Below the pieces are notes generated by a model. The model was not told the origin of the DNA and searched no databases. It was given only the letters and a program-made list of their open reading frames with translations. From contig NZ_RHOX01000001.1 in NCBI RefSeq assembly GCF_003946695.1, positions 62,001 to 126,000 of the forward strand: a stretch of 64,000 nt of DNA, read 5' to 3'. The first letter of the stretch is position 1. Each line of letters starts with the position of its first letter. Shown here piece after piece: positions 39,897-49,744 of this stretch. This DNA is from Lapidilactobacillus bayanensis (lineage in GTDB: Bacteria; Bacillota; Bacilli; Lactobacillales; Lactobacillaceae). The position numbers and the translations under genes are program-made.

Positions 39897-40250
39897 ATGA
39901 ATAAGATGAAAAAGCTTTTTTCTAAACCAGTGTTACTGATTATTTTGACCGGTTTATTTGTCTCTTTTGCCTTGCCGCTGCTTTCTAGCTTCGTGGGAAT
40001 TAGTAAGATACATCGTATTATCTATTTATTTTTAGTAATCAATCCGTTACTTAGCATTTTAAGCGGCTGGTTAATCCGTCGTGCTACTCTGAATTTTGCC
40101 TGGCTCTTTTTCTTCCCGGCTGTTTTTGCAATTAGTATTTGGTGGCGCTTTGCCCAATACAATTATTGGTTAGCTGGCGTTTACTTGATTTTAGGCTTAA
40201 TTGCTTATTTGCTGATTCCAGTAAGTCAATCCAAAACCGTCACTCATTAA
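39897..40250 (+). CDS. Hypothetical membrane protein
   Basis: 117 residues with four hydrophobic segments (about 10-30, 38-58, 62-82 and 88-110). Family not recognised. The frame opens at 39876; the ATG at 39897, preceded by GGATG, is preferred. Between rsmE and rsh. Confidence 0.6.
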   Translation: MNKMKKLFSKPVLLIILTGLFVSFALPLLSSFVGISKIHRIIYLFLVINPLLSILSGWLIRRATLNFAWLFFFPAVFAISIWWRFAQYNYWLAGVYLILGLIAYLLIPVSQSKTVTH

Positions 40251-40356
40251 AACTGAGACTGGAATTCTTGAATTTTGGTGAAGGCATCGTTAAATTGAGG
40301 ACTAAGTAGCTTTGTGATAACTAAATTTTGTTTTACTTTTACTAGGGGTGTTGAAC

Positions 40357-42582
40357 ATGTCTCAACAGAAAGATTTAACTCAAGATGAAGTGATGGCACT
40401 TTGCCAAGAATATATGAATGAGGATCATTTGGCTTTCGTACGCAAGGCTTATGATTTTGCCGCTTATGTCCATCACGATCAGAAGCGGCAGTCAGGTGAA
40501 CCGTATATTATTCACCCAATTCAGGTCGCCGGAATTCTCGCAGAATTAAAAATGGATCCTGAGACCGTTGCCTCGGGTTATTTGCATGATGTTGTTGAAG
40601 ACACCAACATTACCCTCGGTGACGTTCAAGAATTGTTCGGTAACGATGTCGCCGTCATTGTCGATGGTGTGACTAAATTAGGTAAGATTAAATACAAGTC
40701 ACATCAGGAACAGTTGGCAGAAAATCACCGTAAGATGTTATTGGCGATGGCTAAAGATTTACGAGTCATCATGGTTAAATTGGCTGATCGTTTGCATAAT
40801 ATGCGCACGCTACAACATTTACGTCCTGATAAGCAACGCCGAATTGCTGATGAGACTTTAGAAATTTACGCACCGTTAGCTGATCGTTTAGGTATTAGCC
40901 GAATTAAGTGGGAATTAGAAGATATTTCGCTACATTATTTGAATCCGCAACAATATTATCGAATCGTGCACTTAATGAATTCTAAACGTGGCGAGCGCGA
41001 AGGCTACATTTCTGAAGCAATTACTGAGATCAAAGCTGCGATTGCAGATTTGAATGTTAACTATGAAATTTATGGTCGCCCCAAACATATTTATTCAATC
41101 TATAAAAAAATGCGCGATCAACATAAACAATTTAGCGAGCTCTATGACCTATTAGCGATTCGAGTCGTCGTTGATTCTATTAAAGATTGCTATGCTGTTT
41201 TAGGTGCGATCCACACGAAATGGAAGCCATTGCCTGGCCGTTTCAAAGATTATATTGCCATGCCCAAAGCTAATGGCTATCAATCGTTGCACACAACTGT
41301 CATTGGTCCCAAAGGCAAGCCCCTGGAAGTTCAGATTCGTACCGAAGCAATGCATGAAGTCGCTGAATATGGTGTGGCAGCACACTGGGCTTACAAAGAA
41401 GGTATCAGAGAACAAGTTCAATTAGACAACTCCGATCAGAAATTAGATATTTTTCGTGAGATTTTAGAAATCCAGGACGAATCAACAGACGCCAAAGAAT
41501 TCATGGATAGCGTCAAAGGCGACATCTTCAGTGATCGGGTTTATGCCTTTACGCCTAAGGGTGACGTTTATGAGTTGCCCAAAGGTTCCGTGCCAATTGA
41601 CTTTGCTTATTTAGTCCACACCGAAGTCGGTAATCATACTACCGGTGCTAAAGTTAACGGCAAGATTGTTCCACTAACTTATCAATTGAAAAATGGTGAC
41701 ATTGTCGAAATGTTAACATCCACTTCGGCGTCACCAAGTAAAGATTGGACGAGTATCGCCTTTACTAGTCGTGCTCGGAATAAAGTTCGCCGTTATTTCA
41801 AGCAAGAAGAGAAGACTGTCAATATTGAGCGAGGCCGCACGGCTTTAGAGAAGCAGCTGCAAGATATGGGTTATAGTCCCAAAGAATTTATGGATAAAGA
41901 CCATTTGCAGGCCGTTTCTGGTAAAGTTAATTTCAATACGGAAGACGAATTATTGAGTGCGATTGGTTACGGTGAAGTTTCTGCCTTAATTATCTCCAAC
42001 AAACTCACTGAAAAAGAGCGTAAAGAAAAGGCCGAGAATGAACAGCGCCAGTACGAAGACCAAATCCTAACGCAATCCGAAACGTCGCAACCTAAGCAGC
42101 AGAAAACGCCAGAAAAGATGAAGATTCAACATGAAGGCGGCGTGGTCATTCAAGGCGTCAATAATTTATTGATTCGATTGGCAAAGTGCTGCAATCCCGT
42201 TCCTGGAGATGCGATTGCCGGTTATGTCACTAAAGGTCGGGGTGTCACGATTCATCGTGCTGATTGTCCCAATATTCAACATGAACAAGAAGCTGGTCGC
42301 TTAATTGAAGTTGAATGGGATGAAGATGACGATGTCTCACAATCATATTTTGCAAACTTGGAGATCTATGGCTATAACCGCAATGGTTTGTTAAATGAAG
42401 TTTTACAACTGTTAAACGGCAAGAGTAAGAATTTGAACAACGTCAATGGTCGCGTTGATCATAATAAGATGGCTCATATTTATGTTAGTGTCGGTGTTCG
42501 TAATCAGACTCATTTGGAATCAATTATTGATGGTCTTAAGAATATTCCAGATGTTTATGAAGTGAAACGAGCCCAAGGTTAA
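40357..42582 (+). CDS. relA: (p)ppGpp synthetase/hydrolase, Rel/Spo homologue
   Basis: Makes and degrades the alarmone (p)ppGpp in response to starvation. N-terminal hydrolase with HD-type metal site (HHDQKRQSGEPYIIHP, HDVVEDT), synthetase domain (PKANGYQSLHTTVIGP), TGS domain (YAFTPKGDVYELPKGSVPID) and C-terminal zinc finger/ACT parts. 741 residues. ATG 40357 behind AGGGG. Followed by dtd, the usual neighbour. Confidence 0.95.
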   Translation: MSQQKDLTQDEVMALCQEYMNEDHLAFVRKAYDFAAYVHHDQKRQSGEPYIIHPIQVAGILAELKMDPETVASGYLHDVVEDTNITLGDVQELFGNDVAVIVDGVTKLGKIKYKSHQEQLAENHRKMLLAMAKDLRVIMVKLADRLHNMRTLQHLRPDKQRRIADETLEIYAPLADRLGISRIKWELEDISLHYLNPQQYYRIVHLMNSKRGEREGYISEAITEIKAAIADLNVNYEIYGRPKHIYSIYKKMRDQHKQFSELYDLLAIRVVVDSIKDCYAVLGAIHTKWKPLPGRFKDYIAMPKANGYQSLHTTVIGPKGKPLEVQIRTEAMHEVAEYGVAAHWAYKEGIREQVQLDNSDQKLDIFREILEIQDESTDAKEFMDSVKGDIFSDRVYAFTPKGDVYELPKGSVPIDFAYLVHTEVGNHTTGAKVNGKIVPLTYQLKNGDIVEMLTSTSASPSKDWTSIAFTSRARNKVRRYFKQEEKTVNIERGRTALEKQLQDMGYSPKEFMDKDHLQAVSGKVNFNTEDELLSAIGYGEVSALIISNKLTEKERKEKAENEQRQYEDQILTQSETSQPKQQKTPEKMKIQHEGGVVIQGVNNLLIRLAKCCNPVPGDAIAGYVTKGRGVTIHRADCPNIQHEQEAGRLIEVEWDEDDDVSQSYFANLEIYGYNRNGLLNEVLQLLNGKSKNLNNVNGRVDHNKMAHIYVSVGVRNQTHLESIIDGLKNIPDVYEVKRAQG

Positions 42583-42633
42583 GTACGATTAAATTCAGTG
42601 TTTACATTAAAAGATAGTTTGGAGTAAAGACGT

Positions 42634-43080
42634 TTGCGAGTAACTTTACAACGGGTTAAATCAGCCCAAGTCACGGTTAACGAACAAGTTATCGGGCAAA
42701 TTGAAACTGGCTTGTTACTATTCGTCGGAATTAGTCCGGCCGATACAGAACAACAAGTGGACAAGATGGTCCATAAAATTGTCAGTCTGCGGATTTTTGA
42801 AGATGAAAACGAAAAGATGAATTTAAATATTCACCAAATTAATGGCGGTATTTTGTCAATTTCCCAATTCACCTTATATGCCGATACCCACAAAGGCAAT
42901 CGCCCCAGTTTTCAAGACGCAGCCAAACCAGATTTGGCCGAGCCACTTTATAACACCTTTAATCAACGCCTAACGGTAGCATTAGGACAACCAGTACAAG
43001 TAGGCAAGTTTGGTGCTAACATGCAAATAACCACCCTAAATGACGGCCCAGTGACGATTAATTTAGAGTGCGAAAGGTAA
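42634..43080 (+). CDS. dtd: D-aminoacyl-tRNA deacylase
   Basis: Removes D-amino acids from mischarged tRNAs. Family motifs SISQFTLYADTHKGNRPSF and GKFGANMQ are clear. TTG start nine bases after GGAG. The last codons (LECER and stop) are encoded by the start of a family 2 repeat, so the C-terminal end differs from usual DTD ends. Confidence 0.93.
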   Translation: MRVTLQRVKSAQVTVNEQVIGQIETGLLLFVGISPADTEQQVDKMVHKIVSLRIFEDENEKMNLNIHQINGGILSISQFTLYADTHKGNRPSFQDAAKPDLAEPLYNTFNQRLTVALGQPVQVGKFGANMQITTLNDGPVTINLECER

Positions 43081-43178
43081 CGGGTTGGCGGTATGACTTT
43101 AAGTGGGAAGATCATTGCGTGTCAATGCAAGGAGATTCACGCTTAAAGTCACTTCCGCCAGTTGTTCGCAGCACGTTT
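43066..43178 (+). repeat. Repeat family 2, copy b
   Basis: Starts GAGTGCGAAAGG inside the last dtd codons. Stem GGCGG plus TGACTTTAAG pairs with CTTAAAGTCA plus CCGCC; ends CAGTTGTTCGCAGCACGTTT. The internal text is close to copy a at 7548. Confidence 0.85.
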
Positions 43179-43185
43179 CAAATCA

Positions 43186-43302
43186 GAGTGCTGAGAAGCG
43201 CGGGTAGTTAGTGAGGATTAAGTTCAAACCAGTTAAAATCTTGGTTTTAAGATTTAAACTGGTTTAACTTAACCGGAACTAACTGCGCTTCGTAGCACGT
43301 TT
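43186..43302 (+). repeat. Repeat family 2, copy c (tandem with b)
   Basis: GAGTGC start and TTCGTAGCACGTTTCAAAAT end as in copy b, but the stem is unrelated in sequence: AGTTAG, TTAAGTT and AAACCAGTT pair with AACTGGTTT, AACTTAA and CTAACT. Confidence 0.85.
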
Positions 43303-43310
43303 CAAAATAC

Positions 43311-43360
43311 AAAATAAATGGCGTCGGGATAATCATCCCAGCGCCATTTATTTTATTATT
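43311..43360. terminator. Bidirectional terminator
   Basis: AAATAAATGGCG..GGGAT pairs with ATCCC..CGCCATTTATTT, with T/A-rich flanks on both sides. Ends dtd and the convergent gene at 43422. Confidence 0.85.
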
Positions 43361-43421
43361 ATTTTTTCGCAATACAATCAGTATTTGGAATAATCATTTC
43401 AAATAAGATAAATCAATTCTG

Positions 43422-43877
43422 TTAGTTTTGGTCAACTTTTTCTTGATTCATGAACAAGAAGATCGCACTTAAGATAATTAGTGTGAAGCTAATCAACCCA
43501 ATCGATGAAGAAATACCTGCATTGATTATGCTAGCATTATCATGAAGATTTGTCGTAATTTGTGGGGCAAAGCCAAGCAGATAAATGATGCGAATGAAAG
43601 AAAAGCCAATACCGAAGAAACCAATCATGTGCCCCAAGTGGCTGCGCTGGGCCTTAGCTGCATAATTGAAAGAAGTGATTAAAATAATCAATGCGATACC
43701 GTCCAAAAACAATTCTGGTAAGACGGTCATAAGATTCGTTTTGGACGTATTTCCAGTGCTGAGTAGACTGAGGGTGAAGTTTGACAATAACAAGTTTAAA
43801 GAAACGAAAGAAGCACCAAATTGTGCGGTGAGAAGACAGATTGCAGCGACGATATTCCAATTTTTTGCTTTTAGCAT
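43422..43877 (-). CDS. Hypothetical membrane protein
   Basis: 151 residues from an ATG at 43877 (MLKAKNWNIVAA); the open frame extends 16 codons upstream without a ribosome site. Four hydrophobic segments (about 8-30, 54-72, 86-106 and 122-145). Family not recognised; helices and charge pattern suggest a small four-pass membrane protein. Convergent with dtd. Confidence 0.6.
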   Translation of the reverse strand: MLKAKNWNIVAAICLLTAQFGASFVSLNLLLSNFTLSLLSTGNTSKTNLMTVLPELFLDGIALIILITSFNYAAKAQRSHLGHMIGFFGIGFSFIRIIYLLGFAPQITTNLHDNASIINAGISSSIGLISFTLIILSAIFLFMNQEKVDQN

Positions 43878-44047
43878 GATAAACCAACTTTCTTTTGATG
43901 TGAGATTATTTGTGATGAATATCAAAAGTATAGCATAACCAAAACTGAGATTTTGAAATAGAGCGTGTCGTGATCGATTTGTTCAAAATTCTTAAGGTTT
44001 TCGATTACAAAATTACTCATCAAAAAATTTAATAATTTTCAGGATTG

Positions 44048-44152
44048 ATGAAGAGCTTTCGTCAACACTGGAAATTATTGCGTAGTAGCCCTCTTCGTGA
44101 AAAAACAATAGCGGTTGGCTTGTTTAGATATTGGTTAAAAATAATGTGCTAG
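44048..44152 (+). CDS. Candidate small peptide next to the Rgg gene
   Basis: 34 codons, ATG with AGGA four bases upstream. Strongly basic product (MKSFRQHWKLLRSS) with a hydrophobic end (AVGLFRYWLKIMC). It lies convergent to the 3' end of the Rgg-type regulator gene. Rgg regulators often respond to short peptides encoded beside them, so it is worth noting, but it may be chance. Confidence 0.3.
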   Translation: MKSFRQHWKLLRSSPLREKTIAVGLFRYWLKIMC

Positions 44153-44210
44153 AAACGGCCAACTTTTGATGGGGCTTATTGCGGCAGTTATCAACTTGAC
44201 CTAGTTTTAA

Positions 44211-45188
44211 TCACAGTTTAAGAATGATCAGCATCCCTCTTTTTTCGTCGCAAATCACATCAAGATTGGCTTGCAAACTTTTTGCTGTTTCGTTCAAATC
44301 GAGGGTTTGAAATAATTGAATCGCTTTTTGACAGAGTTGCTGTCCTTTTTTTGGTTGACCATGCTTGATTTCATACCAACCTTCGTAGAAATAAAGATTG
44401 ATTTTATTAGTCGCATTTTCGGTGGGGAGTTCTTTCATCATGGTTAGCACTTCGTTAGCTTGCTGGTAGTTCTCGTGGAAGAGAAAAATTGTGAAATCAG
44501 TGATCAACAATGCAAAAGGGATGTGTTCAAAATTACGAACGACCGACAAACGGCGGCTTTTTTTGATGCCAATTTTGAGTAGACGTAAATTCTCAGCGGC
44601 AGGAAGCATCATCGCAAAGAATTGGAATAAATAGATTTCATACAATCCCCAATTATCGACGTTCTGCAAATAGTGACGTACTGGTTGTGCTAGTATGCCA
44701 GTTTGGTTCGGCTCTCGTCCTGTTCGATTGACTTCATAAAGACAGCGATAAAATAACCATTCGAAATGATGTTGTTTGCTCGGATGTTGGCGATAAATTT
44801 GTTCACTTTCGTCAATTAGTGGTTGCAAAATCTGGCGATAATTCTGTTGATTGAGCGCACTAACAGTCGAAATCTTGGCAAATCCTTGCATGAATGGAGC
44901 TTGTTGTAACCCGACAGCTAACTTAAGCGGGTCATCATCAAGTATTTTCATAGTTAATTTAACTTCTGGACGATCCTTAAGAACTGTCTCCGTAAAAAAC
45001 TCAAGATAACCGACATTGATTGCGTTTAGAAGCTTCAAAAAATTTTTGAGTGAGATTTCCGTTTGCTCACGTTCGAAGCGTGAAATAAAAGATTTCGATA
45101 GGTCGGTTTCATGGGCAACTTCGGCCAATGTGATCTCACGATTCTGTCTAAGCTGACGATAAACTTGACCATAGTTTTCTTCTGGCAT
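44211..45188 (-). CDS. Rgg/GadR/MutR family transcriptional regulator
   Basis: N-terminal Xre-type helix-turn-helix (residues about 8-60, ITLAEVAHETDLSKSFISRF) and a long C-terminal helical repeat domain, the Rgg architecture; family members sense peptides or stress. The frame extends to 45233, but the ATG at 45188 has AGGAG nine bases before it (325 residues). Divergent from the MFS transporter gene (45351), which it may control from the shared 160-bp region. Confidence 0.85.
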   Translation of the reverse strand: MPEENYGQVYRQLRQNREITLAEVAHETDLSKSFISRFEREQTEISLKNFLKLLNAINVGYLEFFTETVLKDRPEVKLTMKILDDDPLKLAVGLQQAPFMQGFAKISTVSALNQQNYRQILQPLIDESEQIYRQHPSKQHHFEWLFYRCLYEVNRTGREPNQTGILAQPVRHYLQNVDNWGLYEIYLFQFFAMMLPAAENLRLLKIGIKKSRRLSVVRNFEHIPFALLITDFTIFLFHENYQQANEVLTMMKELPTENATNKINLYFYEGWYEIKHGQPKKGQQLCQKAIQLFQTLDLNETAKSLQANLDVICDEKRGMLIILKL

Positions 45189-45350
45189 AGCTGAACAACT
45201 CCTGATTGAAATGACGGTAACTTTGAGTTTCATATATGTAACTTATGCCTAGTCTAGCATAAATTGACGGTAAGATGACTATTGTTAATTACAATTCTTA
45301 ACAAGTCTTTGACCACAAATAAAAGTCAATTTACATGAGGGGCGATTTAA

Positions 45351-46652
45351 ATGCATGTTTTCTTAAAAAATAAACCTTATCAAACTTTAACACTTTCGAG
45401 TTTTTTGAGTTCGATTGGGTCAGTATTGTTCAATATCGTCTTTATTATTTATGCTGGTAGTTTACCTTATAAGACGTTGGCAGTTTCACTGGTGTCCTTT
45501 GCGACGGTGGTTCCCACTTTCTTCATGATGCCAATGGGATACTTAGCAGATCAGAGTAAGAAGCGGATCAATCTAATGTTCCGGTTCAAGTTCGTTCAGT
45601 TTGGCCTATATTTGTTGCTATCACTTCTAATTGGGCTTAATCAGTCGATCTGGATTTTTGCAATTCTGTTAGTGATCAACGTCGCATCAGATATTATTTC
45701 CAGCTTCACCGGTAGTTTGGTGTTGCCATATTTCAAACACTTCGTAGCTAATGCCGATCTCAACGATGCAACGAGTTTTGAAACGGGTATTAACAATGTG
45801 ATTAATATTGTGTTCCAGGGTGTAGGTGCCAGTTTAATCGTTTTGCTTCATCACAATTATAGCCTCTTTGGCATCATCAATGCGCTGAGCTTCTTACTTG
45901 CGGGGATTGTCTTAATTCAGCAGAAGCAATTATTTAAGCAGGCTGATCAAGAAGAAATTGCCGAAGATGAAGCTGCAGTTCAAACAGAAGTTAAACAACA
46001 GTCTAAGGAAAACTTTTTTCAAAGCATGAAACATTCACTCAAGCTCTTCTATGAAGACAAGTTGATCTTTTCAATTACGATTCTGGCTGTGTTGGTGAAT
46101 ACACTTGGCATCGGCATGGACGGCCTAAGTAATGTGCTGCTGGTTAATACGAAATCATTGTGGTTCGGGAACTTTGGCAATACCGTGGCGTTGATTAGTA
46201 TTGTCAGTTCGGTGGCGATTACAGCTGGCGCACTAATTACTCACGATGGCTTGCAAGATGTCTCAATTCCAGTTTTGGTCGGGATCGCCATGATTTGGGT
46301 GACAGGATTTGCCATCAATATGTTCTGGTGGGAGAATCGCTATCTCATGATTGTTTTGATGGCCGCTGCTAGTTATCCCTTAGGAAAAGTTAATCCTCGA
46401 TTATCTGCGCAATTTATTGCCAAAATTGAACGTAAGCGGTTAGCCGCAACTTTAAGTGTGCTAAACACCATGTCTGTGATTGGCGGCCCCGTTGGTCAGA
46501 TCGTCTTTCTCGGAATTGCCAATGCAATGACACCGAAGTTCTCGTGGCTAATTTTTACGGCATGCTCGCTCTTAGTCGTGGTAGCGTCATTTTATACGGC
46601 TGCTTATCAAAAGAAGTATCAGAACGCACATCCTGTTATCCCGGATAAATAA
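45351..46652 (+). CDS. Major facilitator superfamily transporter
   Basis: 433 residues with about 12 membrane segments. The typical loop after helix 2 reads GYLADQSKKR, the MFS signature. Central cytoplasmic loop is acidic. Substrate unknown; family resembles multidrug or peptide exporters. ATG start behind GGGG. Divergent from the Rgg-type regulator, so probably its target. Confidence 0.85.
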   Translation: MHVFLKNKPYQTLTLSSFLSSIGSVLFNIVFIIYAGSLPYKTLAVSLVSFATVVPTFFMMPMGYLADQSKKRINLMFRFKFVQFGLYLLLSLLIGLNQSIWIFAILLVINVASDIISSFTGSLVLPYFKHFVANADLNDATSFETGINNVINIVFQGVGASLIVLLHHNYSLFGIINALSFLLAGIVLIQQKQLFKQADQEEIAEDEAAVQTEVKQQSKENFFQSMKHSLKLFYEDKLIFSITILAVLVNTLGIGMDGLSNVLLVNTKSLWFGNFGNTVALISIVSSVAITAGALITHDGLQDVSIPVLVGIAMIWVTGFAINMFWWENRYLMIVLMAAASYPLGKVNPRLSAQFIAKIERKRLAATLSVLNTMSVIGGPVGQIVFLGIANAMTPKFSWLIFTACSLLVVVASFYTAAYQKKYQNAHPVIPDK

Positions 46653-46760
46653 ACCAGTAAACACGATCGGTGAATGTGGTAAAATAAGGAAAAGTTTTAA
46701 TTGAACCTTCACTGAATTAAACGTGATGTTGAATGGTTCAATTGAGAAAGGCGATATTTG

Positions 46761-47390
46761 ATGGTATTAAAAGACTTCATTTGGGATTTTGATGGCACAT
46801 TATACGATACTTATCCAGTAATGACTCAGGCTCTTGTCACGACTTTGCACAAATTTGGCGTTACTAAAATTGACGTGAGCGCACTTTACCGTGATTTGAA
46901 AATCCGGTCCGTTCGCGCAGCCCAACAAACGATTGCCGATCAAAATCAACTTTCTGTTGTTGACTTAGCGACAACTTATCATCAAATTGAACATCAAGCG
47001 CAGCAAACACCACAACCTTATCCTGGCGCAGCTGAGGTTTTACAAACAGTAATTGCACATGGTGGTCGTAATTTCTTAGATACTCATCGTGATCAGACGG
47101 TTTATGACTATTTAGCGCAAAACAAGTTGTCTGGCTATTTTAGCGGCGGGATAGATGCAAGTCAGAATTTCCCCCGTAAGCCTGATCCTAGCGCCATTAA
47201 TGCGATCATTAAACAATATCAGTTGGATCCAGCAACGACAGTGATGGTTGGCGATCGTCGCTTAGATATTGATGCTGGTCTTAACGCGCAGATTCAGACA
47301 ATTTATTTCAACGTCGATGGCTATAATGACGCGCCTTACGCAACTTATCAAGTTAATCAGTTAGCCGATATTTTAGCGTTGCTCGCGTAA
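46761..47390 (+). CDS. HAD family hydrolase
   Basis: Haloacid dehalogenase-like phosphatase. Motif I WDFDGTLYDTYP (nucleophile Asp), a helical cap, and motif IV MVGDRRLDIDAG (about residue 165). The substrate is unknown; phosphoglycolate-type phosphatases are the closest kind. 209 residues. ATG 46761 is chosen over a TTG three bases upstream. Confidence 0.88.
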   Translation: MVLKDFIWDFDGTLYDTYPVMTQALVTTLHKFGVTKIDVSALYRDLKIRSVRAAQQTIADQNQLSVVDLATTYHQIEHQAQQTPQPYPGAAEVLQTVIAHGGRNFLDTHRDQTVYDYLAQNKLSGYFSGGIDASQNFPRKPDPSAINAIIKQYQLDPATTVMVGDRRLDIDAGLNAQIQTIYFNVDGYNDAPYATYQVNQLADILALLA

Positions 47391-47509
47391 AGTTGAGGTT
47401 ACGAACAAGATGACAAAATTTAGGTAGATAAGTCTGATTCAAATTTATTATTTTGGTTTTGCAGCGATAATATGTGACAAAATGTTGAGGAATCAAGAGG
47501 TAGTTAGCA

Positions 47510-48064
47510 ATGGACTTAGGAGTTGTTTTGACATTTGATGAACCACTAACAAAATCCTTTGAAGGAATCTGGCAATCGTTGGCAGTACGCAAATTATCCA
47601 CTTATCATAACCGATCAGATAAGTTTCCGCACCTTACGCTAGGTGGAAATATTTGTGAACGCCCAATTCAGGATATTAATCAGGATTTAATTTCCTTATT
47701 CAATGATGTATACCAATTTGACGTGGCGTTCGACATTTTGGATCGATTCACCAACACTGATACCGTTGTTTTGCGTCCTGGTGAAATTGAGACAATTCAA
47801 AATTTACGCCAAAAAATCTTTGCTAATGGTGACATTCTTTTACCAGAGCAACACCCATTTATACCACACGTGACATTAATGAATCATCAAGGAACGACGC
47901 AAACAAGTTTGGCAATGACTTATTTAGTACGTCAAACATATTATCTTTCTGGAAAAGTGACAGCCGCAAAACTTATTGGTCTTGAAAAGGGTATGGTTAA
48001 GATACTCGGCACTTATTATTTTAAAAATGAACGCAACGAAATTATCAAAACATTAAGAAGGTAA
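47510..48064 (+). CDS. 2H phosphoesterase-like protein
   Basis: Two H-x-T motifs (PHLTLG, about residue 43, and PHVTLM, about residue 123) mark the 2H phosphoesterase fold of 2'-5' RNA ligases and cyclic phosphodiesterases. The real substrate is not known. 184 residues, ATG start behind AGAGG. Followed seven bases later by the GNAT gene. Confidence 0.75.
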   Translation: MDLGVVLTFDEPLTKSFEGIWQSLAVRKLSTYHNRSDKFPHLTLGGNICERPIQDINQDLISLFNDVYQFDVAFDILDRFTNTDTVVLRPGEIETIQNLRQKIFANGDILLPEQHPFIPHVTLMNHQGTTQTSLAMTYLVRQTYYLSGKVTAAKLIGLEKGMVKILGTYYFKNERNEIIKTLRR

Positions 48065-48071
48065 AACATAC

Positions 48072-48947
48072 ATGCAAATTACCAGCACGACAAAGTTGAC
48101 GGATGCGCAGATCACCACGTTTTTGGCACTTCAACGTCGGGTTCACGAATACGATGACACTCATAAGAAAATTTATTTAAGCAATCAGTTCAACGTTGAA
48201 CCAACAATGGCAGCTTTTTTTATTGCAGAAGAGGCTGGGGAAATGTTAGGCCTCTTGATGATCTATGCAGATGAAGGACCAGATGAAGCGGCTGAGTTAA
48301 GTGTGATCGTGACACCCGAAAGGCGACGTGAAGGAATTGGCACGAAGTTGATTGCGGCTGCTAAAAGCGAGCTTGCACAGTTTAATTATCAGCAAGTAAC
48401 CTACGTGACAGAACGAGTTTTTTTGGCGGCACATCCTGATTTTGAGACAAATTGGCAGCTTACAGATTTGACAACGGAATTTCAACTCTCGGCATCAGCG
48501 GGAACTAACAAGCTGTATCAATTACCAAATCAATATCAGTTACGCTTATTAGAAGAAGCCGATATTGCAGGCTTAGTTGGTGCCTCAGTGGAAGCCTTCG
48601 ACAGTACACCTGAGATGGCAGCGCGTTATTTACGCTCTGCACTGACAGATCCAGCCGTCGATCAATACGTGTTAGTGAATAAGAATAACGACGTTCTGGC
48701 CAGTACTGCACTAGATGTGACGGACGTTTATTATTTCTTCGGCCTATTCGTGAAACGCGCCTTCCGTCACCAAGGAATTGGCACAGCACTCATTCAAGGC
48801 ATTATGGCAAAAGTCACGCGGGCAAAACCTTTGCCGTTTCAATTAGCAGTTGAGGGTGAGAATGATATTGCACATCATTTGTATTTGCACGCAGGAATGG
48901 TCGATGAAACCGAGATTGTTTATTTGAAACCGCAAGACAACGCTTAA
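48072..48947 (+). CDS. GNAT family acetyltransferase with two domains
   Basis: Two acetyl-CoA binding motifs: RRREGIGTKLIAAA (about residues 86-99) and FRHQGIGTALIQGI (about 233-246). So the protein is a tandem GNAT. Substrate unknown. 291 residues, ATG start behind AGAAGG. Downstream of the 2H gene, probably the same transcript. Confidence 0.85.
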   Translation: MQITSTTKLTDAQITTFLALQRRVHEYDDTHKKIYLSNQFNVEPTMAAFFIAEEAGEMLGLLMIYADEGPDEAAELSVIVTPERRREGIGTKLIAAAKSELAQFNYQQVTYVTERVFLAAHPDFETNWQLTDLTTEFQLSASAGTNKLYQLPNQYQLRLLEEADIAGLVGASVEAFDSTPEMAARYLRSALTDPAVDQYVLVNKNNDVLASTALDVTDVYYFFGLFVKRAFRHQGIGTALIQGIMAKVTRAKPLPFQLAVEGENDIAHHLYLHAGMVDETEIVYLKPQDNA

Positions 48948-49116
48948 TTCAAGACCGACATGTTGCAGCAACTCTTAAATTTGAGATAGCAAAATTCGCA
49001 ATGGTTGCCCTGCACTCAAGTACGACAATCTAAGTTTTAAAAATGAACGATATTAATTAATAGCCTAGGAGAGTGGCAATACACCCAGTTAACGCTAATT
49101 AAAATGAGGTTAAGTA

Positions 49117-49686
49117 ATGAAAGTAATCAATACCAGTAAACTTTATTATGGCTTCCCAATCTTTGTTCTGGGTTATCCAGATGCGCAAAATCAGTACAAT
49201 ATCACAACCTGCAGTTCTTCCTATTCATTAGGCAGCATGGTTCAGTTCGGCTTGGGCGCAGACACCAATGCGGCAACGCAGATCTCTCACTATCAACGCT
49301 GCACTTTAAACTTACTGCCTGAAGAAGCACTCCAAGTCGTCGAAAAAGCCGGCTTCCGGCATGCACGTGCAAAGTTGAATGCGACAATTCCGTATCACAT
49401 TGATCAGCAAACTGATCTACCCGTGATTGATCAGGCACTGTTGACACTGTATTTGCGAATTGACTTTGAACGCGTTTACCAAGGCTATGCGAATTTCACC
49501 GCTCATATTGAGAAGAGAGAAGTTCGCGATGATCTGATTGTGGACGGTAAGCTACAGAGTGCATCGTTTAATCCGGTACTCTATGTTGGCGATGAACATG
49601 AGCGGAAGTATCGTTTCTTGAGTGATCGCTCTGAAAAACTGGGCTCCTTTTTGCGTAAGGAACGGCCCCGAACTAAACGTCCCTGA
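49117..49686 (+). CDS. Flavin reductase-like protein
   Basis: Resembles the FMN-binding split-barrel (flavin reductase-like) family: YYGFPIFVLGYPDAQNQYN near the N-terminus and a conserved core. The electron donor and partner are unknown. ATG start behind GAGG; ends RKERPRTKRP. Convergent with the amidase gene across a shared terminator. Confidence 0.7.
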   Translation: MKVINTSKLYYGFPIFVLGYPDAQNQYNITTCSSSYSLGSMVQFGLGADTNAATQISHYQRCTLNLLPEEALQVVEKAGFRHARAKLNATIPYHIDQQTDLPVIDQALLTLYLRIDFERVYQGYANFTAHIEKREVRDDLIVDGKLQSASFNPVLYVGDEHERKYRFLSDRSEKLGSFLRKERPRTKRP

Positions 49687-49744
49687 CATCATGCAGCAAC
49701 TTGTACACAGCAAAACGTACACACGCCGACATAAACGACAACAC

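Noticed and set aside
44169-44204. 11-codon hydrophobic frame (MGLIAAVINLT) near rgg
   Set aside because: No ribosome site and too short to support.
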